A stretch of 6,279 bases of DNA. Source: CAZEER01 sp964511215 (GTDB lineage Bacteria > Fidelibacterota > Marinisomatia > Marinisomatales > UBA1611). Shown piece after piece: positions 1-4,641 of this stretch. The notes beneath the pieces were generated by a model, which saw nothing but the letters and a program-made list of their open reading frames with translations, searched no databases and was not told where the DNA came from. The stretch is taken from assembly GCA_964511215.1 (NCBI GenBank), contig CAZEER010000095.1, positions 1 to 6,279 on the forward strand, in the 5' to 3' direction. The position numbers and the translations under genes were made by a program. The stretch's first letter is position 1. Every line of letters begins with the position of its first letter.

Positions 1-5
1 TTGAT

Positions 6-527
6 TTATATTTTATATAGAGAACTAATTGTTGCAGCTTTTACCTTTTCCCCAGGTATTGTTTTACATTTTATCAATCCATCATAAGTAGACAATTCTA
101 GAATTTTTCTAGCTGCATTATCTACACTGATAAGATTTAACTCTCCAAAAACATTAACTTCGTTATTTTTTAATTTTTTACAAATACCATTACCAATAAT
201 TGTTGGTATTCTTATGACAAGGCATTTTTTACAGTGATATATCAAAAATGACTCAGCTAATTGTTTATAGTAATTATACCAATTTTCTTTTTCTGAATAG
301 GTAGATGTAAATAAAATATGTTTTTCAGAATTATTTTTTACATATATTTTGAATTTTTCATATTCATTCTTCTGAGTTCTTTCTGATTTATCTTCAACAA
401 TCCAAGTATGGTATATAAATATATCATCGGTTAATTTCTTTTTGATTTCATTATAAAACTCATTATCCGATATGCAATATTTCATTGCTTCACCTAGTTG
501 ACCTCTGCCATTAATAAAATGTATCAT
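6..527 (-). CDS. Compact Rossmann-fold, SDR/NAD-dependent epimerase-like protein
   Basis: A 173-residue protein that probably binds NAD(P) and acts on a sugar or nucleotide-sugar; the substrate cannot be read from the sequence. The N-terminus MIHFINGRGQLGEAM carries GxGxxG (G7, G9, G12) directly after the first beta strand. A YxxxK pair (Y84, K88) follows an S/T-rich strand (LFTSTYS, 72-78), as in extended SDR enzymes. RIPTIIG (106-112) and SVDNAARKIL (134-143) match the R-x-P-x-x-x-G and 'v-D-v-A' segments of the same family. Usual family members have about 300 residues, so this one is about half size, with little room between the Rossmann motif and YxxxK. The frame is intact, with a start and a stop, so it looks like a compact form and not an obvious pseudogene. 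Its ATG overlaps the TGA of the upstream radical SAM gene by 4 bp, which implies translational coupling. A degenerate dehydratase remnant is an alternative. The family call is moderate and no specific activity is claimed. Confidence 0.7.
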   Translation of the reverse strand: MIHFINGRGQLGEAMKYCISDNEFYNEIKKKLTDDIFIYHTWIVEDKSERTQKNEYEKFKIYVKNNSEKHILFTSTYSEKENWYNYYKQLAESFLIYHCKKCLVIRIPTIIGNGICKKLKNNEVNVFGELNLISVDNAARKILELSTYDGLIKCKTIPGEKVKAATISSLYKI

Positions 528-1726
528 ATAAACTCAGGATGTATGATGTCCGGTAGTGTTTCTTCTTTTTTTTCCAATAATGATTGAATGTATGATTTTT
601 TACTATTGTCATCCATATTAGACATGTTTTGCCATATTTCCCATACAGCTTTATTGCTTTCATGAGGCTTACAGAGTTTAGTACAATTCCCAAAACACTC
701 AATGTTTTCAATTTGGTTCATAATTCTTTTTCTATTATTAATATCATTCCATATTTCCTTAAAGGATTTCCCATCATATAAAGAACCATAGCTATATTCT
801 TTCCATCCTCTGTGATTGGTGCAGACATAGACATGACCATCGGCACCGATACATGGCGAAACTTGTGATCCCAAACATTTTTTGTAATCCCGACCAAAAT
901 TCCTTCTATCTTTTGCTAGATCTTCAAATTTGTAGCCATTGACTTGAAATTTATCGCCTAATATTTTTTTGGCTTTATTTAGCAGAGGTTGCACTTGATT
1001 TTCCCAAAATTCAATATCCCTTTGTTGTCCACCTTTTTCTCTTATAATTATCTCCGGTTTGTATTGGCAATATTTCAGATCCATATCTTTAAATGTATTT
1101 GCAAAATCAATTATCTCATGATATGTATCAGGGGATATAACAAACCCAACACCAATATCTAACTTATTACCTTTTGATTTATTTACATCTATTAACTTAG
1201 TCATATTAGACAGCATTTTATTCCAATTAGCTTCTCCTTTTGGAATCCGGACACTATTGTATGTCTCTTCTGTTCCACAATCAACTGATATCCTAACCCA
1301 TGTCATGTAATCAACTAATATCTCAAACATGTCATATTTATCAAACAATGTACCATTAGTAAACATACCCATTTTAATACCATGGATACCGCAATATTGA
1401 ATGGCTTCTTTTAGGTGTTGATTCAGTGTAGGTTCCCCACCACCTGTCCAGTTCACAGCGCGAACATCCATCTCTACAAATTCTCTACAAAGACTCATCA
1501 ACATATCTCGTGGCATTAATACTCTAGAAAATGTCTCAGTCCCTTTATATTTATCAAAATGTATATAGGAGGACAAGCAGAAACTACAAGCATGGTTACA
1601 TGCATTACTTGGATCTACTTCAATTAAAATTGGAGGTGTATTTCCAGTTTCAACAAACTCCACTATTCTATCAACATTAGCTATTATTTTAGATTTTGGA
1701 TCAAATATGCTTTTTGATTTTTTCAT
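524..1726 (-). CDS. Radical SAM protein with SPASM-like C-terminal domain
   Basis: A 400-residue cytoplasmic iron-sulfur enzyme that should cleave S-adenosylmethionine to start radical chemistry. The substrate is unknown. The SAM-cluster motif is CNHACSFC (C43, C47, C50; CxxxCxxC), followed by GGGEPT (95-100), which binds the SAM amino group, and by core strands such as MGMFTNGT (119-126) and VRISVDCG (144-151). The C-terminal part (about 284-352) holds six cysteines (C284, C292, C302, C344, C348, C352) around CIGADGHVYVCTNHRG (292-307) and a GSLYDGKSFKEIW segment (314-326). This is the layout of SPASM or twitch domains that hold auxiliary FeS clusters. Similar proteins occur in polysaccharide and natural-product clusters. 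It is first in a leftward pair, with ATGA overlap to the SDR-like gene. The chosen ATG is the first canonical start. The frame stays open back to a TAA at 1769-1771 and encodes a protein-like IEPEKLKPWE just ahead of M1, so the true start could be a non-canonical codon upstream. Confidence 0.93.
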   Translation of the reverse strand: MKKSKSIFDPKSKIIANVDRIVEFVETGNTPPILIEVDPSNACNHACSFCLSSYIHFDKYKGTETFSRVLMPRDMLMSLCREFVEMDVRAVNWTGGGEPTLNQHLKEAIQYCGIHGIKMGMFTNGTLFDKYDMFEILVDYMTWVRISVDCGTEETYNSVRIPKGEANWNKMLSNMTKLIDVNKSKGNKLDIGVGFVISPDTYHEIIDFANTFKDMDLKYCQYKPEIIIREKGGQQRDIEFWENQVQPLLNKAKKILGDKFQVNGYKFEDLAKDRRNFGRDYKKCLGSQVSPCIGADGHVYVCTNHRGWKEYSYGSLYDGKSFKEIWNDINNRKRIMNQIENIECFGNCTKLCKPHESNKAVWEIWQNMSNMDDNSKKSYIQSLLEKKEETLPDIIHPEFI

Positions 1727-1785
1727 TTCCCAAGGTTTTAATTTTTCGGGTTCAATATTATTTTTGATTTAAATTGTAATTATAT

Positions 1786-1791
1786 ATTATA
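1786..1791 (-). promoter_or_regulatory. Candidate -10 box for the radical SAM operon
   Basis: A perfect TATAAT on the minus strand, placed so that transcription would begin about 50 bases before the radical SAM ATG. No convincing -35 is seen at 17-18 bases (TTCTAC or TTTCTA at best). The background is very AT-rich, so a chance match is possible. The rest of 1727-1871 holds no gene and no clear terminator, so read-through from the regulator gene is also possible. Confidence 0.35.
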
Positions 1792-1792
1792 A

Positions 1793-1813
1793 TCTACAAA
1801 TAATTATTGTAGA
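1793..1813. repeat. Inverted repeat, candidate operator
   Basis: TCTACAA and TTGTAGA form perfect 7-bp arms (1793-1799 and 1807-1813) around 7 bases. The inner part contains a second palindrome, AATAATTATT (1799-1808). It sits immediately upstream of the minus-strand TATAAT, in the -10/-35 spacer, where a dimeric repressor would block transcription. The neighbouring XRE-type regulator is a candidate binder by proximity only. Confidence 0.4.
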
Positions 1814-1871
1814 AAGCGTATTACTCGTAACCTTGAACTTTATTCGCCTTAGGTACTAATTAATTTGAACA

Positions 1872-2201
1872 TTATTTTTCTTTAAATTTTAATTGCTTGA
1901 TTATTTTCTCTAAATATCTAATTCTATCAGATTGTAGATTGATAAGTTGTACCATATTGCGGCTGCTCAAAGAATATACTGTATGATAATTCTCTGAGTT
2001 GATGCTAGTTATTTTTTTTTCTCTTCCTTCTTTGTTTCTCACGAGTCCTTCTAGTCTAGAAATAACATCAGCTCGAGGAATAACTTTTCCACTTTCGTAC
2101 TTATATATACTGCCAGGAGATAAGGATAATAAATTAGCAAGTTCTGCTTGGCTTATATCAAGTTCTCTCCTGAGTCTTTTAAATTTGATTGATAATTCCA
2201 T
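1872..2201 (-). CDS. XRE-family helix-turn-helix transcriptional regulator
   Basis: A 109-residue DNA-binding protein. Residues about 5-55 form a Cro/C1-type HTH: FKRLRRELDISQAELANLL gives helices 1 and 2, and SPGSIYKYESGKVIPRADVI gives the recognition helix with the typical Y-E-S-G-K end and the following P-R turn. Residues 56-80 are a basic, polar linker. Residues 82-108 (from NMVQLINLQ to the C-terminus) have leucine/isoleucine heptad spacing and probably form a dimerising coiled coil. No ligand-binding domain is visible, so it is a small repressor-like protein that may work as a dimer on palindromes. The ATG is supported by an AAGGAA ribosome-binding site 8 bases upstream. The gene reads toward the radical SAM operon 145 bases away and is the last gene before the assembly gap, so its own promoter is missing. 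The target is unknown; autoregulation or control of the adjacent operon is inference. Confidence 0.93.
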   Translation of the reverse strand: MELSIKFKRLRRELDISQAELANLLSLSPGSIYKYESGKVIPRADVISRLEGLVRNKEGREKKITSINSENYHTVYSLSSRNMVQLINLQSDRIRYLEKIIKQLKFKEK

Positions 2202-2209
2202 AAAATAAA

Positions 2210-2215
2210 TTCCTT
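2210..2215 (-). promoter_or_regulatory. Ribosome-binding site of the HTH regulator
   Basis: AAGGAA on the minus strand, 8 bases before the ATG. It is one of the few clear Shine-Dalgarno sequences in the window and fixes the start of the regulator, whose frame is otherwise open into the gap three bases further on. Confidence 0.7.
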
Positions 2216-2218
2216 TTG

Positions 2219-2318
2219 NNNNNNNNNNNNNNNNNNNNNNNNNNNNNNNNNNNNNNNNNNNNNNNNNNNNNNNNNNNNNNNNNNNNNNNNNNNNNNNNNN
2301 NNNNNNNNNNNNNNNNNN
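2219..2318. other. Assembly gap (100 N)
   Basis: A run of exactly 100 N. This length is the usual placeholder for a scaffold gap of unknown size, so the real distance between the flanks is not known. It removes the promoter of the HTH gene and any -35 element of the chitinase. Linkage of the two halves rests on scaffolding only. Confidence 0.98.
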
Positions 2319-2319
2319 A

Positions 2320-2352
2320 TTGATTGATATAATGTAATATTACATCAATCAA
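2320..2352. repeat. Interrupted palindrome over the chitinase promoter
   Basis: TTGATTGAT (2320-2328) pairs with ATCAATCAA (2344-2352), a perfect 9-bp match. Between them are a 5-base bulge, ATAAT, and the self-complementary GTAATATTAC (2334-2343). It overlaps a TATAAT and ends 14 bases before the chitinase ATG. This position fits an operator. A 5' UTR hairpin is possible but would be weak. Its left end is one base from the gap. Confidence 0.5.
2328..2333 (+). promoter_or_regulatory. Candidate -10 box of the chitinase gene
   Basis: A perfect TATAAT 33 bases before the ATG, giving an expected leader of about 25-30 bases. The -35 element would fall at about 2305-2311, inside the N run, so it cannot be checked. 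The box is embedded in the palindrome at 2320-2352, so binding there would compete with RNA polymerase. Confidence 0.45.
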
Positions 2353-2366
2353 ACTACCATAAACGG

Positions 2367-3692
2367 ATGCGAAACATACTAAGATCTTTTATCCTGTTAT
2401 TAAATATCATATCCTCACAACGTATAGTAGGATATTACCCTCAGTGGGTGGTAGATAATCTTCCAGCTAACGAAATTGATCTAAGTGTAGTGACGCACGT
2501 TATTCACTCATTCGCATGGCCAAATGAAAACGGAAGTATTTCTTCTTATGATGGAATGTTTGGTTCAGGGATAAGCGATGTAATTCACAGCCAAGGTGCC
2601 AAGTTTCTCCTAAGCCTAGGAGGGTGGGGAAACCATGTAGGTTTTGAAGTTATTAGTAGCAGCGATGATCTTCGTGAATTATTTATATATAATCTTGCAA
2701 GTATATTAATGGCTAATGAATATGATGGGGTTGATTTAGATTGGGAATTTCCAGATTCGGAAATGGACAGAGAGAATCTAAATCTTCTAGTATTGGAGAT
2801 GGATTCTATTTTTAATATTATTGATCCAGATTGGATGATTACTATGGCTATTCCCGTTTCCAATTGGTTTGGACAGTGGCATGATTTTGAGTTTTTAGTT
2901 AATCACATTGATTTTTTTAATGCTATGACATATGGCACTCATGGAAACTGGTCAAGTCATTCGGGACATCTGGCACCTCTTTATTCTTCACCGCCGGGTG
3001 ATCCCGATGGGTCCTGTCATGCAAATATGAATTATTTATCAGACACTAGAAATATACCAAAAAATAAAATAAATATGGGAATGCCATTCTGGGGTGTTAA
3101 ATGGGATTCTCCAAATATCAATGAGCCCTTTACAGGAAACACTGTTGATATTATGTATTATGATATTCCTGAATTGATTGGAAACGGTTGGACTTATTTC
3201 TGGGATTATGATGCACGATGTCCATATCTTATCAAAGATGATAATACCCAGATAATTACCTATGAAAATCAACAATCAATTGGACTAAAATGTCAATATG
3301 CTTTGGAGCAAGAACTTGGAGGCGTTATGATTTGGGCTCTTTCATATGACAAAACAGAAAATGGTCAAGAGCTAATCCAATCTATTCAAGAGAATTATCT
3401 CAGGTATCATTTAGAAGAGCCCTTTTTGCCTACGAATATCTCCTTAAGTACATACCCTAATCCCTTCAACCCTCTATGTAAAATAGATATTAAACTGGAA
3501 CATCAGCAGTTTATCAAAATAATGGTAAATGACCTTCTTGGCCGTCAAATCAAACTTTTAAATAATAGAATACTTCCAAAAGGCAGCTATCAGTTTTCAT
3601 GGGATGCAAAAAATTATTCTAATGGAACATATTTTATTATTGTAGGGAATAACAAATCTATTGAAACCAAAAAAGTTACCTTGCTTAAGTAA
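2367..3692 (+). CDS. Secreted GH18 chitinase with type IX-type C-terminal sorting domain
   Basis: A 441-residue exported glycoside hydrolase family 18 enzyme, expected to cut beta-1,4 links in chitin by substrate-assisted catalysis. Residues 1-17 form a short signal peptide (basic MRNILR, then FILLLNIIS, with cleavage near SSQ). The (beta/alpha)8 barrel runs from RIVGYYPQW (19-27) to about 345. SLGGW (83-87) is the second conserved strand. DGVDLDWE (120-127) is the complete DxxDxDxE motif with catalytic acid E127. INMGMPFWG (235-243) and MIWALSYD (321-328, W323 at the floor of the -1 site) follow. AMTYG (186-190) normally reads M-x-Y-D; here Asp is replaced by Gly190 (GGC at 2934). From STYPNPFNP (361-369) to the end is a sorting domain ending GTYFIIVGNNK...KKVTLLK, as carried by type IX secretion cargo in the FCB group, so the enzyme is probably released or anchored at the cell surface. 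No carbohydrate-binding module is seen. The ATG is the first start after an in-frame TGA at 2325, and no Shine-Dalgarno is visible. Confidence 0.95.
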   Translation: MRNILRSFILLLNIISSQRIVGYYPQWVVDNLPANEIDLSVVTHVIHSFAWPNENGSISSYDGMFGSGISDVIHSQGAKFLLSLGGWGNHVGFEVISSSDDLRELFIYNLASILMANEYDGVDLDWEFPDSEMDRENLNLLVLEMDSIFNIIDPDWMITMAIPVSNWFGQWHDFEFLVNHIDFFNAMTYGTHGNWSSHSGHLAPLYSSPPGDPDGSCHANMNYLSDTRNIPKNKINMGMPFWGVKWDSPNINEPFTGNTVDIMYYDIPELIGNGWTYFWDYDARCPYLIKDDNTQIITYENQQSIGLKCQYALEQELGGVMIWALSYDKTENGQELIQSIQENYLRYHLEEPFLPTNISLSTYPNPFNPLCKIDIKLEHQQFIKIMVNDLLGRQIKLLNNRILPKGSYQFSWDAKNYSNGTYFIIVGNNKSIETKKVTLLK

Positions 3693-3697
3693 TACCT

Positions 3698-3727
3698 TTA
3701 TTACTATCTGAATCCAAATAGTAATAA
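3698..3727. repeat. Inverted repeat after the chitinase gene
   Basis: TTATTACTAT (3698-3707) and ATAGTAATAA (3718-3727) form a perfect 10-bp stem with a 10-base loop, starting 5 bases after the chitinase stop. No T-run follows and the stem has only two G-C pairs, so a strong intrinsic terminator is unlikely. It may protect the mRNA 3' end or serve as a protein-binding site ahead of the MarC gene. Confidence 0.45.
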
Positions 3728-3758
3728 GAATTAATTACCTTGAATATCCAATAGTAAC
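3709..3758 (+). repeat. Imperfect direct repeat upstream of the MarC gene
   Basis: TGAATCCAAATAGTAAT (3709-3725) recurs as TGAATATCCAATAGTAAC (3741-3758), start-to-start 32 bases, or about three helical turns. The first copy includes the right arm of the inverted repeat. The 110-base spacer between the chitinase and MarC genes contains no other clear signal. Function is unknown; a tandem regulator site is possible. Confidence 0.35.
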
Positions 3759-3802
3759 ATTAAAAGATTCTTTGTTTTTGCTAAGATGGGTAGATTTATA
3801 CT

Positions 3803-4447
3803 ATGTCACAACATATTGATTTTATATTACTTTGTTTCTCTACTCTTTTTACCTTGATTAATCCAATAGGCATATCGCCTATTTTTTTAACTCTAACGGA
3901 AAGGTTCTCACACACTCAGCAAAAATCAATAGCAAAGAAAGGAATCGCTACTGGATTTATTGTATTAGTACTATTTGCTTATCTTGGCAGATATATTTTT
4001 GCTATATATTCAATTTCCATTGATGCTTTTAGAATTATGGGAGGGATAATTTTTTTTAGAAGTGGTTTGAAAATGCTTGATTCAATTGTATCACGGACAA
4101 GGATAACACCATCAGAAACAGAAGAAGGTTTAGAACATGATGATATAGCAATTAGTCCAATAGGTATACCCATTGTAACTGGCCCTGGAGCAATTACAGC
4201 GGCTATGATATTAGCAGCAGAGGCACAGGGTATAGTTGAACAAATTATTCTACTGATAGCTATATTTTCAGTGTTATTTTTAACATTACTTATTTTTTTA
4301 GCGAGTCCTAAAATATTTAAAAAATTAGGACAATCAGGTTCTAGATTAATTCAAAAACTAATGGGAATTATATTGATGGTAATTGCAGTACAATTTATTA
4401 TTGATGGAATATCAAATATATTTATTTCATTAATAGTTTCTAAATGA
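3803..4447 (+). CDS. MarC family (UPF0056) integral membrane protein
   Basis: A 214-residue inner-membrane protein of the MarC family. The family name comes from linkage to the E. coli mar locus, but MarC itself was later shown not to confer multidrug resistance, and no transport substrate is established. About six membrane segments are visible: about 5-27, 46-68, 73-95, 117-140, 145-168 and 183-212. Family signatures are LINPIGISPIF (18-28), AFRIMGGIIFFRSGLKML (75-92) and DIAISPIGIPIVTGPGAI (114-131), the last being the most conserved stretch. The loop between segments 3 and 4 is charged (SETEEGLEHDD, 104-114). Length is normal for the family. It starts 110 bases after the chitinase gene without an evident Shine-Dalgarno. 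Its TGA overlaps the ATG of a 44-codon membrane microprotein (ATGA), and a Cu/Zn exporter follows, so it probably heads a three-gene operon. Annotation as an antibiotic-resistance gene would be unsafe. Confidence 0.95.
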   Translation: MSQHIDFILLCFSTLFTLINPIGISPIFLTLTERFSHTQQKSIAKKGIATGFIVLVLFAYLGRYIFAIYSISIDAFRIMGGIIFFRSGLKMLDSIVSRTRITPSETEEGLEHDDIAISPIGIPIVTGPGAITAAMILAAEAQGIVEQIILLIAIFSVLFLTLLIFLASPKIFKKLGQSGSRLIQKLMGIILMVIAVQFIIDGISNIFISLIVSK

Positions 4448-4578
4448 AAGGGAAATATTTTATAATATTCTTGGGAATATTTTTTTTATTATTTTTTGTA
4501 ATACTATTTGTCTCATTGTACTCTAATAATTGGTTTGACTTATTTTTTGACGGAGGATTTGAAGCTGTATATAGTTAA
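4444..4578 (+). CDS. Small single-pass membrane protein (44 aa), hypothetical
   Basis: A short frame starting at the ATG that overlaps the MarC stop by 4 bp (ATGA) and ending in TAA. The product has a basic start (MKGKYF), one hydrophobic helix at about 5-25 (mostly F, L, I, V), and a polar, acidic, aromatic tail of about 18 residues, SNNWFDLFFDGGFEAVYS. I do not recognise a family. The overlap is the classical sign of translational coupling, and the next gene's frame opens 9 bases after the stop, so the ORF fills the space between MarC and the metal exporter almost exactly. The tail would be periplasmic or cytoplasmic depending on orientation; the two N-terminal lysines favour N-in, tail-out. 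It might be a small partner of one of its membrane neighbours. Against it: in T-rich DNA, random frames often encode hydrophobic stretches, and there is no independent Shine-Dalgarno. Confidence 0.5.
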   Translation: MKGKYFIIFLGIFFLLFFVILFVSLYSNNWFDLFFDGGFEAVYS

Positions 4579-4641
4579 TGATACTTTGTGATAGACCATC
4601 ATGTTTTATTATCTTTTAAACGAACTTTTAATCAAAAAATA

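Noticed and set aside
511..711. Second minus-strand frame inside the radical SAM C-terminus
   Set aside because: It overlaps the SPASM-like cysteine region in another frame, and its product is low-complexity, with a lysine run.
1833..1875. Direct repeat TTGAACnTTAT (1833-1843 and 1865-1875) near the HTH stop
   Set aside because: It is short and AT-rich, and one copy overlaps the regulator's stop codon; I cannot separate it from chance.
1999..2208. Plus-strand open frame opposite the HTH regulator
   Set aside because: The minus-strand frame encodes a clear XRE domain with a Shine-Dalgarno, so this is antisense shadow.
2202..2366. Mobile-element end at the gap because of the adjacent palindrome
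   Set aside because: No transposase, no matching inverted end on the other side and no target duplication are visible.
2585..2863. Minus-strand open frame opposite the chitinase
   Set aside because: It lies wholly within a well-supported GH18 coding region, and its product has no recognisable pattern; it is a shadow frame. The same applies to 3039-3275.
3740..3790. Possible MarC promoter (TTGAAT with AAAGAT, or TAAGAT at 3782-3787)
   Set aside because: No pair of -35 and -10 elements with good matches and 16-18 base spacing is present.
3803..4447. MarC as a multiple-antibiotic-resistance determinant
   Set aside because: The family name is historical; membership alone does not support a resistance function.
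4578..4619. ATG overlapping the microprotein stop (TAATG)
   Set aside because: The frame ends after 13 codons, so it is not a gene.
4588..4641. GTG at 4588 as start of the Cu/Zn exporter
   Set aside because: The 18 extra residues do not resemble the N-terminus of this permease family and there is no Shine-Dalgarno. It is still possible, because the GTG is only 9 bases after the microprotein stop.
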